NCBI GenBank assembly: GCA_900167895.1
Contig: FUZR01000001.1
Location: forward strand, 353,144 to 417,143
Direction of reading: 5' to 3'
Length of the DNA stretch: 64,000 nucleotides
Origin: Bacteroidales bacterium WCE2004
GTDB lineage: Bacteria; Bacteroidota; Bacteroidia; Bacteroidales; UBA932
Every line of letters begins with the position of its first letter. The stretch's first letter is position 1. A program made the translations under genes and the position numbers. A model generated the notes under the pieces. The model did not search any database, had not been told where the DNA came from, and was given only the letters and a program-made list of their open reading frames with translations. Shown piece after piece: positions 1 to 8,456 of the stretch.

Positions 1-3000
1 GGGCGAAGACATTGACGTGATAGGTGGACAGCTTGTCGGAAGTCCGGAAGGTCACATCCAGCTTGCCGTCCTGGTCGGGATAGACGAACGGATCGAAGGC
101 CAGGGCCTCGGAGAAGACGGCGCGGAAGTCATCGTCGGAAAGCTCCGGCATGTCATCCACATAGGTGTCCGCCCGGACGACTACGTCCGGCTCCCGAGAT
201 TCCGGAGCGCCACGACGACTGACGCCATAACCGATGACCACCGTCTCCTCCAGCATTTCAAGATCTTCCTCCAGGATAACCTCCACCCCGGGAGCGGCGG
301 GCAGCCGGACGGTCTCGTAGCCGATACAGGAAATCGTCAAAGTGGCACCGATCGGCGCCTCCAGCGAGAAGAAACCATCCACGTTGGTCACCGCCCCTGT
401 CCTGGTGCCTTCAACGAGAACGGCAGCTCCAATGAGAGGCTCACCTGTGGCATCGAAGACGACACCATAGACCGAGCCCTGCGCGCCGGTCGGAAAGATG
501 CGCGGGACGACGAATGACCGGCTGGTGAGGCGCCCGGTCACCGACCAGAACACGGGTCGCCGGAAAACCGGTGCACGCAGCTCCACCCGCTTCCAGACGT
601 TCGGGGCCATCGCATCCAGGCTCTTGTCGTACACCGACACGACAGCCTCAACGCCAGGCACCGACTGCAGAGACAGGGTGAAGGGGGCGCCGGGACGCGT
701 GCGGTCCTCGAAACGGGAGAAAGAAAGCGGCAGGTCCATCGAATGCCGGACCCGACGGTAGGTCGCCTCGTGGCTCACCTTCTCCGCATCGCGGAAATAG
801 AAGATTTCCAGCCGCACGGCGTCGGGATAAGAATCTTTATAAACAAACGGAAGCTCCAGCAGCGACTGGTCTCCGTACAGATGGACCGGGCGCGACTCCA
901 GGACCGATCCGTCCGGCGCGGTCAGGGTGGCCACCGCCCACAGCGGGCCGGCCCCTGCGCCCAGCCGGGCCTGGATCCGCCTGCCGGCTTCGATATCCGT
1001 CTCACCGGGCAGGAACACGCTCCGCACCGGGGCGTTCAGGCCGGAAGTCATCTTCAGGATGGGCATTACGGTCTCGGCAGTCTTCTGCACAGTCATGTCT
1101 ACATTCTGGATTTCGTACAAGACTACACCCAGGATGTAATACAAGCCATCCGGGCAATCGGACAGGTCCAGTTCGAGCGTTTTTTCCGATACGCCTGTCC
1201 GGAGCTCGTTGCCGTCTGCATCTTTCAAGTAATATCTGACGGGCATGCGAACGGATTCGCCACCATTGTTGACCGTCCAGGCAAGGCGGGCGACGGGCTC
1301 CGTCAGGATGGAGTTGTCCAGCATGAGGGAAGGCCCGACGGACAACGCTCCGGGGGCCGCGTTCTTCAGCTTGACAGCCAGGGACAGGCCAGGCGACACC
1401 CGGAACTTATGCTCGAAATCGTGTGTCTCGCCAGACGCATCTGTCGCTCTGACCGTCAACTTATAACTCCCGGAGTCGGTCGGCGTGAACGGAATCCGGA
1501 AGGCGCCGTTCCCGTCGATGGATAACGCCCCTTTCCAGACTTCCCGGGAATATGAGGTAATGCGCCCTTCCAGTGTCATCCTGTCCACGGGATGCCCGGA
1601 ATAGCTGACCGCCTTGCCGCATATCTCGATCTCGGAATCCGGGAAGTAAGGCTTCTCCTGCGGATCGAAGGTCACCTCGAAAGTCGGCAGGACGAAGTCG
1701 TCCACCCGGAAAGCGGAGCGCACCAGCATTTCATCCTTATACACCACCTCGATGTTCCACAGACCGTTCCGCTCTTCCCCGGGGATGGCCCATTCCCAGG
1801 CCACCGATCCGAAGGCATTGGTCTTCAGGTTCATTTCGGCCAGCTTCTCTCTTTGCGCGTTGAGGATCTTCACCCGGACACGCTCTCCTTTGGCCAGCGC
1901 CTTCACCCGGTCGCGCAGGTCGCCCTCGAACAGGATGGCCTTGGCCTTGAGGGTATCGCCGGGACGATAGGCACCGCGGTCCTTGAACACGCGGCCATGG
2001 AGCGTCGCCGGGGGCCCGTATTCCCAGGACCGCGGCTCGCGGACAGAGACGTATTTGCTCAGATGGCTCCCGACCCGTGCATCCAGCCAGACATAACCAT
2101 CGGGGTTGATCTTTTCCCGGAAGTCCGCAGGAAGGGGCGTGAACCCCGGACCGTCCAGCCGGATCTCCCGCTCCAGCACTTTTTTGTGACTATTTCCGTA
2201 TCTGAGCCGGATGACCGCCGACGTGGCGGGTTCGCCTGTCAGACAATCAGCCACGTAGATGGCGAAATCCTCCCCCTGCTGCCGGACGGCCATCGACAGG
2301 CTGTACTTCTGGTAGGAAGCCCGTCCTCCGTGTTGCGTCGTGACGCGGTAGCAGCCGTCCGGAAGGTCGGGAATCCTGGCCTTGACCGTGTCCAGGACAT
2401 AGAAACGCCCGTCCCGGTTCCGGAGGGTGACGGTCCGGCTGTGTTCGTCCGATTCGAACGACACCAGCCCGCGACCGAAATTCCGGCCGGTCAGGATGAT
2501 GGAATCCTCCTGGAAACGGACATACAGGCGGGAGTCGGTAAGGGCGTCCAGGATATCGTCCACCGACAGGCTCAAGCCCCGGCCGAAGCCGGCCTTCTGG
2601 CTCCGCAGCGCCTTGCGATAGGCATTGACATCTTCATACAACTGCCTGGCGCTGGCCTCATCGGCCGCCTCGTCCTCGCGGAGCCGTTTCCACCGTTTCT
2701 GCAGGATTTCCCGCTCCGGGATGAAGCGGAACGGCGTGTCGGCGTACTTGTCCGCCACCGCCTGCAGGGCGGGGATCGGGTCCTCCGCCCTGCACGCCAT
2801 CAGGTACGACAGGTACGGACGGCCCGGATAGCGTGCTCCAATCCGTCCGTCCAGCAGGCGGAATTCCTCGCTGTCGGGGCCCAGGGAAAGATTTTTCGTC
2901 AGGCGGTCCCACAGGATCCACTCGAAATCGTCGGCTATATCGTCCAGGTCCCGGGTCTGCAGGTAAGGGATCTGACGGGGCTGCATCTCCGGATGACGCG

Positions 3001-3364
3001 CTCTCCCGAGTTCGTCCTGATGGGTTTTGGCATACTTCCAGTCCTCATCCTTCCAACGCCAGGTCAGCAGGGGCTCCCCGTAGGACTCGATGACCCGCGT
3101 CAAGGCAAGATGGAGCGAATCCGCCGATTTCCAGTTCAGGCGGACGCCGACCCGATCTTCCTCCCGGCACGCCTGCAACAAGTCGCCCGGCAGGCGGCGC
3201 TCCAGGGCTATTGCCCTGATCTGGTGAAGCTTTTCAATCTGTTCGCGCGGCCGGTCCTTTCTGGCCAATGCATAATAACGCCCCCACTCCTTTTTTATTT
3301 CCTGGGCGGGAACCGCCACGAGCGGAAGGAGCAGGAATGCAAAAAAGATGACTAGTCTCTTCAT
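1..3364 (-). CDS. Alpha-2-macroglobulin-like secreted protein with internal carboxypeptidase-regulatory domain (partial, C-terminus off the left edge)
   Basis: An open minus-strand frame runs from ATG at 3364 to the window edge, 1121 codons without a stop. It starts with a signal peptide (MKRLVIFFAFLLLPLVAVPAQ). The N-terminal part is helical and polar, the middle resembles the MG2-type macroglobulin domains of bacterial alpha-2-macroglobulins, and residues near 963-1035 form a carboxypeptidase-D regulatory fold (GVVFDATGEPLIGAAV, then VTNVDGFFSL). That is followed near residue 1040 by EETVVIGYG, the signature that normally leads into a TonB receptor plug, and then by macroglobulin-type sequence again. 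Such proteins are large periplasmic or outer-membrane proteins of Bacteroidota with uncertain roles, perhaps protease trapping. The domain calls rest on recognition of motifs. The missing C-terminus prevents checking for a thioester motif. Confidence 0.7.
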   Translation of the reverse strand, partial: MKRLVIFFAFLLLPLVAVPAQEIKKEWGRYYALARKDRPREQIEKLHQIRAIALERRLPGDLLQACREEDRVGVRLNWKSADSLHLALTRVIESYGEPLLTWRWKDEDWKYAKTHQDELGRARHPEMQPRQIPYLQTRDLDDIADDFEWILWDRLTKNLSLGPDSEEFRLLDGRIGARYPGRPYLSYLMACRAEDPIPALQAVADKYADTPFRFIPEREILQKRWKRLREDEAADEASARQLYEDVNAYRKALRSQKAGFGRGLSLSVDDILDALTDSRLYVRFQEDSIILTGRNFGRGLVSFESDEHSRTVTLRNRDGRFYVLDTVKARIPDLPDGCYRVTTQHGGRASYQKYSLSMAVRQQGEDFAIYVADCLTGEPATSAVIRLRYGNSHKKVLEREIRLDGPGFTPLPADFREKINPDGYVWLDARVGSHLSKYVSVREPRSWEYGPPATLHGRVFKDRGAYRPGDTLKAKAILFEGDLRDRVKALAKGERVRVKILNAQREKLAEMNLKTNAFGSVAWEWAIPGEERNGLWNIEVVYKDEMLVRSAFRVDDFVLPTFEVTFDPQEKPYFPDSEIEICGKAVSYSGHPVDRMTLEGRITSYSREVWKGALSIDGNGAFRIPFTPTDSGSYKLTVRATDASGETHDFEHKFRVSPGLSLAVKLKNAAPGALSVGPSLMLDNSILTEPVARLAWTVNNGGESVRMPVRYYLKDADGNELRTGVSEKTLELDLSDCPDGLYYILGVVLYEIQNVDMTVQKTAETVMPILKMTSGLNAPVRSVFLPGETDIEAGRRIQARLGAGAGPLWAVATLTAPDGSVLESRPVHLYGDQSLLELPFVYKDSYPDAVRLEIFYFRDAEKVSHEATYRRVRHSMDLPLSFSRFEDRTRPGAPFTLSLQSVPGVEAVVSVYDKSLDAMAPNVWKRVELRAPVFRRPVFWSVTGRLTSRSFVVPRIFPTGAQGSVYGVVFDATGEPLIGAAVLVEGTRTGAVTNVDGFFSLEAPIGATLTISCIGYETVRLPAAPGVEVILEEDLEMLEETVVIGYGVSRRGAPESREPDVVVRADTYVDDMPELSDDDFRAVFSEALAFDPFVYPDQDGKLDVTFRTSDKLSTYHVNVFA

Positions 3365-3416
3365 AAAATCACATCCGTTTACCCATAAACGCAGAAGGGT
3401 CCTAAACGTAACATGA

Positions 3417-3424
3417 CAAATTTA
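3417..3424 (-). promoter_or_regulatory. Bacteroidota -7 promoter box for the alpha-2-macroglobulin-like gene
   Basis: TAAATTTG on the minus strand matches TAnnTTTG. The predicted start of transcription is near 3410, leaving a leader of about 45 bases before ATG 3364. No clear -33 TTG was seen. Confidence 0.5.
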
Positions 3425-3495
3425 CAAAACTGCGCGGATTATTCCGGATGCCCTCCCCAGATATGATGATTCTCGGCGAAGAAAACTCCGTTTTC

Positions 3496-3526
3496 TTGAA
3501 TAAAAGGCGGAATCTGGCTACCTTTG
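3496..3526 (+). promoter_or_regulatory. Bacteroidota promoter of the aldolase gene
   Basis: TACCTTTG at 3519-3526 matches the -7 box, and TTG at 3496-3498 lies 20 bases upstream, the usual spacing to the -33 element. Transcription should begin near 3533, about 14 bases before the ATG. Confidence 0.7.
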
Positions 3527-3546
3527 CGGCACTCTAATTATATAGT

Positions 3547-4371
3547 ATGCAAACCATCAAAGAAGTACTCTACGACTGCCAGGCCAGGAAAACCGCGGTT
3601 CTGGCTACCAACTTTTATAACTACGAGACCCTCGTGTGCGTCGCCAAGGCCGCCCAGGCGGCCGGTGCGCCCGTGATGCTGCAGCTCACGCGCTCTTCCA
3701 TCGATTACATGGGCATCCATACCGCCTACAAGATGGGCCGCCAGGTGCTGGCGGACTATGGCCTGCAGGGCTACATCCACCTGGACCACGGCCCCAGCCT
3801 GGAACTGGTGCAGCGCTGCCTGGACGAGGGCTTCGACTCCGTGATGATCGACGCTTCCGAGAAGCCGTTCGACGAGAACGTGGCCATTTCGGCCAAGGCC
3901 GTCGAGATGGCGAAGCCCTACGGCGCCAACGTGGAGGCGGAGCTCGGCTACGTGGCCAAGCTCGGCCAGGAGCAGGGCGGCGGCTTCACGACGCCGGAGC
4001 AGGCGGTCGAGTTCGTGGCCCGCACCGGCGTGGACGCGCTGGCCGTATCCATCGGCTCCGCCCACGGCTTCTACAAGCAGCCGCCGCACCTCGACATCCC
4101 GCGCCTTGCCGCCATCCACGCCGCGACGCCGGTCGCGCTGGTGCTGCACGGCAGCTCCGGCATCCCGCACGACCAGGTGCGCGAGGCCATCGCCAACGGC
4201 ATCGTGAAGGTGAACCTGGCCACCGAGATCAAGGACAACTTCATGCGCGCCCTCAAGCAGGTGCTCTCCGAGAGTGACGAGATCGACCTGCGCAAGGTGT
4301 TCCCGAAGGCCATGCTCCCCGTCGTGGAACTCCTCAAGGAGAAATACGCCGTCACCGGCGCCCGGATCTAG
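3547..4371 (+). CDS. Class II fructose/tagatose-bisphosphate aldolase
   Basis: A 274-residue zinc-dependent aldolase of the FBA/GatY/KbaY family, which reversibly splits a ketose-1,6-bisphosphate into dihydroxyacetone phosphate and glyceraldehyde-3-phosphate in the cytosol. Family marks visible are HLDHG with the metal-binding His near residue 80, the acidic stretch around VMIDASEKPFDENV, NVEAELG, and the phosphate/metal loop HGSSGIP followed by KVNLATE. The length fits the short class IIb GatY/KbaY group. Fructose versus tagatose specificity cannot be decided. The gene stands alone behind its own promoter and a bidirectional terminator. Its closest functional link is general sugar catabolism, not a visible operon. 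Confidence 0.9.
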   Translation: MQTIKEVLYDCQARKTAVLATNFYNYETLVCVAKAAQAAGAPVMLQLTRSSIDYMGIHTAYKMGRQVLADYGLQGYIHLDHGPSLELVQRCLDEGFDSVMIDASEKPFDENVAISAKAVEMAKPYGANVEAELGYVAKLGQEQGGGFTTPEQAVEFVARTGVDALAVSIGSAHGFYKQPPHLDIPRLAAIHAATPVALVLHGSSGIPHDQVREAIANGIVKVNLATEIKDNFMRALKQVLSESDEIDLRKVFPKAMLPVVELLKEKYAVTGARI

Positions 4372-4393
4372 GTCCGGACGGACTTGCAAGAAA

Positions 4394-4422
4394 AAAGGCA
4401 TCGCATTGCTGCGATGCCTTTT
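4394..4422. terminator. Bidirectional intrinsic terminator between convergent genes
   Basis: An 11-bp stem (AAGGCATCGCA at 4395-4405 with TGCGATGCCTT at 4410-4420) encloses a 4-base loop, with an A-run before and a T-run after it. It can stop the aldolase message and the minus-strand gene at 4443-4949. Confidence 0.85.
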
Positions 4423-4442
4423 CTATCTGGTTCCCGTATCGG

Positions 4443-4949
4443 TTAAAAGCGGAACGCCAGGCCGATGCCGTTGCTCTGGAGGCCGAAATCCAGCTCCGGG
4501 GCGCGGGAAGCGAAACCGTTGCGCGCGTTGTAGTCGGCAACAGCTTTCTTGATCTGGCCGACACCGATGAAATGAAGCGGAACGCCGATGGCAGCCACCA
4601 CCGCATAGCCGATATAGACAGGCGTGCTGTTTCTCTTTTCGCCGCCCTTGTTGCCGATGATCAGGTCGGAGACGAACCAGCCAAGCGCGAAACCGGCGCC
4701 GCCGGCCATCATCAAATCGCCGGCAGAGGAGAGCTTGTCGCCTCTCTGGTAAAGCGTTTCGGCCTCCGGGCTGAGGTAGAGATGCGTCTGGTTCTTGTCA
4801 ATCACATAGTCTCCGATAGCCAGCTTGCCGGCCTTCCAGTTGATGGTCATCGGACCTTCAGGATTCTTTTCGGATGCAATGGGGGATTGTGCTGACAGCG
4901 TGGTCACCGCCAGGAAAAGGGAGAAAAGGACAAAAAGGATCTTTTTCAT
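4443..4949 (-). CDS. Hypothetical small exported protein with two hydrophobic segments
   Basis: Not recognised as a named family. The 168-residue product has a signal peptide (MKKILFVLFSLFLAVTTLSAQ). A polar middle (YLSPEAETLYQRGDKLSSAGD) is followed by two hydrophobic stretches around GGAGFALGWFVSDLIIG and VYIGYAVVAAIGVPLHFIGVG, and the protein ends in FGLQSNGIGLAFRF, an alternating aromatic end typical of outer-membrane strands. The start at 4949 is chosen over the upstream ATG at 4970 because the promoter box at 4968-4975 covers the latter. It is probably a small envelope protein. Function unknown. Confidence 0.7.
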   Translation of the reverse strand: MKKILFVLFSLFLAVTTLSAQSPIASEKNPEGPMTINWKAGKLAIGDYVIDKNQTHLYLSPEAETLYQRGDKLSSAGDLMMAGGAGFALGWFVSDLIIGNKGGEKRNSTPVYIGYAVVAAIGVPLHFIGVGQIKKAVADYNARNGFASRAPELDFGLQSNGIGLAFRF

Positions 4950-4967
4950 AGCATTGAAAAATTTCAA

Positions 4968-4975
4968 CAAAGTTA
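4968..4975 (-). promoter_or_regulatory. Bacteroidota -7 promoter box for the small exported protein
   Basis: TAACTTTG on the minus strand matches TAnnTTTG. It ends 18 bases before ATG 4949 and overlaps the alternative upstream ATG, which decides the start. Confidence 0.6.
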
Positions 4976-5040
4976 ATCCGAAAATTCCTATTCCGAAACG
5001 ATTGTTTTGCTAAATTAGCGGAAACAAAACGCAAACGACT

Positions 5041-5361
5041 ATGATTCTTACCACTACTCCTACCGTCGAAGGACGCACCATTACCGAATACCGGGGCGTC
5101 ATCTTCGGCGAAGTCATCGAAGGCGTCAACTTCCTCCGCGATTTCGCGGCGAGCATCCGCAATGTCGTCGGCGGCCGCAGCGGCTCCTACGAAGAAGAAC
5201 TCGTCAATGCCCGCAACAATGCGCTGCGCGAGCTGGAGAGCCGCGCCTATCAGGTCGGTGCCGACGCCGTCGTCGGGATCGACATCGACTACGAAGTGCT
5301 GGGCACCAACGGCAACATGCTGATGGTCACCGCCTCCGGTACAGCCGTCAAGCTCGCCTAG
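5041..5361 (+). CDS. YbjQ-like (UPF0145) heavy-metal-binding-domain protein
   Basis: A 106-residue cytosolic protein of the YbjQ/UPF0145 family. It shows the typical order: [20 protein letters not shown] at the N-terminus, a charged middle ([19 protein letters not shown]), and [14 protein letters not shown] followed by [13 protein letters not shown] at the end. Members form small pentameric rings. Their biological role is not settled, and a metal or stress function is only suggested by the family name. It is a single gene. A TAAATTAG sequence at 5011-5018 resembles the -7 box with one mismatch but lacks a good -33 partner, so promoter assignment is weak. Confidence 0.85.
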   Translation: MILTTTPTVEGRTITEYRGVIFGEVIEGVNFLRDFAASIRNVVGGRSGSYEEELVNARNNALRELESRAYQVGADAVVGIDIDYEVLGTNGNMLMVTASGTAVKLA

Positions 5362-5365
5362 ATCT

Positions 5366-6388
5366 TCACGGAATTATTGAAAGAATGGACCGCCGCAGGT
5401 TTTCTGCGGCGGTTTTTGCTTGGATGGCCGCCGCCGTCGGGAGGTCGTCCGGCGAAGCCTGGACGAGCCGGGCGAAGCCGGCGGCGGCCAGGGCGTCGCG
5501 GTCGGCGATGCGGCCGGACAGCAGGACGACGGGGACGGAGCCGGCGTGGCGCAGGACGCCATAAGGGACCTTGCCCTGCAGGGTCTGGCTGTCGGACCGG
5601 CCTTCGCCGGTGACGACCAGGTCCGCGCCGGCGAGGCGGTCGGCAAAGCCGACGGCCGCCAGCACGCGGTCGATGCCGGGCACGCAGACAGCGTCGAAGC
5701 AGGCCAGGAAGGCGGCGCCGAGGCCGCCGGCAGCGCCGGCGCCGGGCAGGCGGCGCACGTCGCGCCCGGCCAGGGCGCACAGGGCGTCGGCCTGCGCCTC
5801 GAGGCGCCGCTCCAGGAGCGCGACCGCTTCGGGCGAAGCGCCCTTCTGCGGCGCGAATACCCGCGCCGCGCCCGTCGGACCGACCAGTGGGTTCTCCACA
5901 TCGCTCAGCAGTTCTATCTTACAGTCTTTCAGCGCTTCGCGCAAACCCTGCACCTGCAGCATCCCGCTGCCGCCGTCGCAGGTGGCGGTGCCGCCGAGAC
6001 CGACCAGGAAGTGCGTCGCGCCGGCGGCCCGGGCGGCGAGCAGGAGCTCGCCCACGCCCCGGGTGGTCGCGCGCAGCGGGTCGCGCTCCTCCGGGCGGAG
6101 GAGCTGCAGCCCGCAGGCCTCGGCCACCTCCACGATAGCTGTCCCGCCCGCGAGTCCGAAACGGGCGCGCACGGGCCGGCCGAGCGGGTCGGACACCTGC
6201 GCCGTTCTGATTTCGCCGCGCAGCGCGGCCACGAGCACGTCGAGCGTCCCTTCCCCGCCGTCGGCGAGGGGCAGTTCCACGACCTCCCAGTCGGGACACC
6301 GCTCCCGGACGGCCGCGCCCAGCACGGCCGCCACCTCCCGCGCCGGGAGGCAGCCCTTGAAGGAATCGGGTGCGATCAGGATCTTCAT
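5366..6388 (-). CDS. Glycerate kinase (GarK/GlxK family)
   Basis: A 340-residue enzyme that phosphorylates D-glycerate, feeding glyoxylate or serine-derived carbon into glycolysis. The start MKILIAPDSFKGCLPAREVA is the family's standard N-terminus, which is why 6388 is preferred over the in-frame ATG at 6400. Other family segments are LADGGEGTLDVLV, the glycine-rich VGLGGTATCDGGSGML, GAAGGLGAAFLA and LVVTGEGRSDSQTLQGK. The length is slightly short of the usual 370-380 residues. It is transcribed alone from a promoter facing away from the acetyltransferase gene. A hairpin for the opposing gene is embedded in its 3' coding end. GarK-type 2-phosphoglycerate chemistry is assumed from family. Confidence 0.9.
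   Translation of the reverse strand: MKILIAPDSFKGCLPAREVAAVLGAAVRERCPDWEVVELPLADGGEGTLDVLVAALRGEIRTAQVSDPLGRPVRARFGLAGGTAIVEVAEACGLQLLRPEERDPLRATTRGVGELLLAARAAGATHFLVGLGGTATCDGGSGMLQVQGLREALKDCKIELLSDVENPLVGPTGAARVFAPQKGASPEAVALLERRLEAQADALCALAGRDVRRLPGAGAAGGLGAAFLACFDAVCVPGIDRVLAAVGFADRLAGADLVVTGEGRSDSQTLQGKVPYGVLRHAGSVPVVLLSGRIADRDALAAAGFARLVQASPDDLPTAAAIQAKTAAENLRRSILSIIP
5389..5417 (+). terminator. Intrinsic terminator lying inside the convergent glycerate kinase gene
   Basis: ACCGCCGCAG at 5389-5398 pairs with CTGCGGCGGT at 5404-5413 around a 5-base loop, followed by a T-run to 5417. It serves the YbjQ-like gene. The same bases encode the last residues (AENLRRSILS) of the glycerate kinase on the other strand. 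Confidence 0.75.
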
Positions 6389-6406
6389 GGCGGACTGCAT
6401 CTAGGG

Positions 6407-6414
6407 CAAAGATA
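6407..6414 (-). promoter_or_regulatory. Bacteroidota -7 promoter box for glycerate kinase
   Basis: TATCTTTG on the minus strand, 18 bases before ATG 6388. It is back to back with the plus-strand box at 6436. Confidence 0.7.
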
Positions 6415-6435
6415 CGGATTCAAAGGCAATTTTTG

Positions 6436-6443
6436 TATCTTTG
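6436..6443 (+). promoter_or_regulatory. Bacteroidota -7 promoter box for the GNAT acetyltransferase operon
   Basis: TATCTTTG, 24 bases before ATG 6468. It drives the acetyltransferase, hydrolase and phosphatase genes that follow without gaps. Confidence 0.7.
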
Positions 6444-6467
6444 CCGACACCTAGAAGCATTTTAAAC

Positions 6468-6974
6468 ATGATAGAGACTGAAAGACTTCTGTTACGGGAG
6501 TATTCGCGGGATGATTTCGACGCGCTGTATGAGATCATGTCCGACCCCGAGACGATGCAGCATTATCCGGCGCCGTTCGACAAGGAAAGGACCGGACGCT
6601 GGATCGAATGGAACCTCGAGAATTATTCGAAGCTCGGGTTTGGCCTTTGGGCGGTCGTCCTGAAAGAGACGGGTGCGTTTATCGGCGACTGCGGCATCAC
6701 CCTGCAGGATATTGACGGCGAGCATCTGCCCGAAATCGGGTATCATATCCATAAGAAATACTGGCGGCGCGGATATGCGAAAGAAGCCGCGCAGGCCGTC
6801 AGGGACTGGGCCTTCGGGCACACGGATTATCCCGCCCTGTATTCGTATTGCAAATACACCAATGAAGCATCCTACAAGACCGCGGAAGCGATCGGGATGC
6901 ATTTCCATAAAGAGTACCGCGACGAGATGAACGGCATCACGCACGTTTCGGTCATCTTCAGAAATGAGAGATAA
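6468..6974 (+). CDS. GNAT-family N-acetyltransferase (RimJ/RimL-like)
   Basis: A 168-residue acetyltransferase using acetyl-CoA. The opening IETERLLLREYSRDDFDALY is typical of RimJ/RimL-type GNATs, which acetylate N-terminal amines of ribosomal proteins or small molecules. IGYHIHKKYWRRGYAKEAAQ carries the R/Q-x-x-G-x-G/A coenzyme A loop (WRRGYAKEA), and NEASYKTAEAIGMHF is the conserved C-terminal helix. The start at 6468 is chosen because upstream in-frame codons overlap the promoter. The gene opens an operon: its stop codon at 6972-6974 directly abuts the ATG of the hydrolase at 6975. The substrate is unknown. Confidence 0.85.
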   Translation: MIETERLLLREYSRDDFDALYEIMSDPETMQHYPAPFDKERTGRWIEWNLENYSKLGFGLWAVVLKETGAFIGDCGITLQDIDGEHLPEIGYHIHKKYWRRGYAKEAAQAVRDWAFGHTDYPALYSYCKYTNEASYKTAEAIGMHFHKEYRDEMNGITHVSVIFRNER

Positions 6975-7973
6975 ATGAAACAAAAGAATAACAAGAAGAA
7001 ACGCATGGTTACGGCGATTGTGATTGTGGCGGTGGTCCTCATCGCCCTCAGGTTCATCATGTTCCCCCCGGTAAAGGACATCCCCACCACCGGGCAATAT
7101 CAGTTCACTTCAGAAGATTACTGGGTGACGCTGGACAAGGCGGACCCCTATTCCAAAAACGGCAGCAAGCGCCAGCTTCAGATCAGGGAATGGCATCCTG
7201 TCGATTGCCCGGAGCAGAAGCCGGTCGTCGTGGCGTCCCACGGATCCTGCGGCACGATCGGCAACAACCTGACCCTTTACCGCGAGCTGGCCAGCCACGG
7301 CTACACGGTCCTCGCAGTGGCGCATCCTGGCCAGTGCGCGAGCGTCCGATACGAGAACGGCAGGAAGAGCGGCCCCAGCGGGGTCTTCTTCAAGGAACAG
7401 GCTGCCCTTAAGCCGGACGAAGCCCCGGAGGAGGCCTGTGAGATCTTCCATAAGTGGATGGATATCAGGACCGGCGACCTGAACGCCGTCATGGACGACT
7501 ACATGGCCCGGAACGGAGCCACCCGCTTTATCGCGGAGGGCCATTCCCTCGGCGGTTCGGCGGCATACGCCATGGCCCGGATCCGGAAAGATGTCATCGG
7601 TGTCATCGCCCTGGAATCCCCCTGCATGTATGACATCAAGGGTGTGGAAAACGGAACATTCGTTTTCGACGGGAGCGACTACGACGTCCCGGTGCTGAGC
7701 GTCTATTCCGATGCCGCATATCCCCATCTGAGGACATGGAGACAGTATAAAAACAACGTCAGGTTCCTGGAGAGCGGCAACCCGCTTTACACCAACATCC
7801 ATTACGGGGACATCGGGCACATGGGTCTGTGCGACCTGTCCCTGGCCTCACCCGTCTTCGCGGCAATCATGGACAAGGGTTTCCAGAAGGTAAAAGCGCG
7901 TGACCAGCTCACCCGGCTGAACGAAGACTGCCTCGCCTGGGTCCTGAGCCTGACCAAAGGAGAAGAAAAATGA
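6975..7973 (+). CDS. Membrane-anchored alpha/beta hydrolase (PAF-acetylhydrolase-like)
   Basis: A 332-residue protein with a basic N-terminus and one membrane segment (MVTAIVIVAVVLIALRFIMF), placing the catalytic domain in the periplasm. The hydrolase fold shows the oxyanion region VVVASHGSCGTIGNN, the nucleophile elbow GHSLGG (Ser near residue 191) and a late His in GDIGHMGL. Overall it resembles platelet-activating-factor acetylhydrolase-like and dienelactone-type hydrolases that act on esters. The start immediately follows the acetyltransferase stop, and the end overlaps the phosphatase start by four bases (ATGA at 7970-7973), so the genes are probably translationally coupled. The true substrate is unknown. 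Confidence 0.8.
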   Translation: MKQKNNKKKRMVTAIVIVAVVLIALRFIMFPPVKDIPTTGQYQFTSEDYWVTLDKADPYSKNGSKRQLQIREWHPVDCPEQKPVVVASHGSCGTIGNNLTLYRELASHGYTVLAVAHPGQCASVRYENGRKSGPSGVFFKEQAALKPDEAPEEACEIFHKWMDIRTGDLNAVMDDYMARNGATRFIAEGHSLGGSAAYAMARIRKDVIGVIALESPCMYDIKGVENGTFVFDGSDYDVPVLSVYSDAAYPHLRTWRQYKNNVRFLESGNPLYTNIHYGDIGHMGLCDLSLASPVFAAIMDKGFQKVKARDQLTRLNEDCLAWVLSLTKGEEK

Positions 7974-8422
7974 TAAAAGTATTGTTTGTCTGCCACGGCA
8001 ACATTTGCCGCAGCCCGATGGCGGAGTATATCCTGAAAGCGCTGCTGCGCGCCCGCGGCCTCGAGGACCGCTATTACGTCGAATCAGCGGCCGTCTCGAC
8101 CGAGGAGATCGGCAATCCGATCTACCCGCCCGCACGGCGCTGTCTCAACCAGCACGGCATCCCGTTCGACGTCCGGCAGGCACGGCAGATCACGCGCGCC
8201 GATTACGACCGTTTCGACCGCATCATCTGCATGGACGCCTCCAACCTGCGGATGCTGCGCTACATCATCCCGGACGACCCGCAGGGCAAGGTGCACCTGA
8301 TGATGTCCTACACCGGACGGAGCCGCGACGTCGCAGATCCTTGGTACACAGGCGATTTCGAGACGACTTTCCAGGATATCCTGACGGCCTGCGAGGCGAT
8401 GCTCACGGGCGCGCCGCGCTGA
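7970..8422 (+). CDS. Low-molecular-weight protein-tyrosine phosphatase
   Basis: A 150-residue cytosolic phosphatase. The P-loop CHGNICRSP begins at Cys8 and fits CX5R(S/T)P, with Arg14 binding phosphate. The general acid Asp lies in DVADPWYTGDF near residue 119. It removes phosphate from tyrosine-phosphorylated proteins, and in bacteria often partners with tyrosine autokinases of polysaccharide export. No such kinase is seen here. Its start overlaps the preceding hydrolase stop, making it the last gene of a three-gene operon. Length and motif order are standard. Confidence 0.92.
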   Translation: MIKVLFVCHGNICRSPMAEYILKALLRARGLEDRYYVESAAVSTEEIGNPIYPPARRCLNQHGIPFDVRQARQITRADYDRFDRIICMDASNLRMLRYIIPDDPQGKVHLMMSYTGRSRDVADPWYTGDFETTFQDILTACEAMLTGAPR

Positions 8423-8440
8423 TTTTTCGAAAACTTTCCC

Positions 8441-8448
8441 TATCTTTG
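8441..8448 (+). promoter_or_regulatory. Bacteroidota -7 promoter box of msrA (predicted leaderless)
   Basis: TATCTTTG ends only 8 bases before ATG 8457. With a start of transcription about 7 bases after the box, the message would begin at or within a base or two of the start codon. Confidence 0.7.
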
Positions 8449-8456
8449 TTCCTTGC

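Noticed and set aside
1592..3355. A long plus-strand open frame (587 codons) opposite the macroglobulin-like gene
   Set aside because: It is antisense to a frame with a clear signal peptide and recognisable domains, and its product is Gly/Arg/Pro/Asp-rich with no family features, as expected for a GC-rich shadow.
6441..6467. Upstream start for the acetyltransferase
   Set aside because: These codons overlap the -7 box and would fall at or before the start of the transcript.
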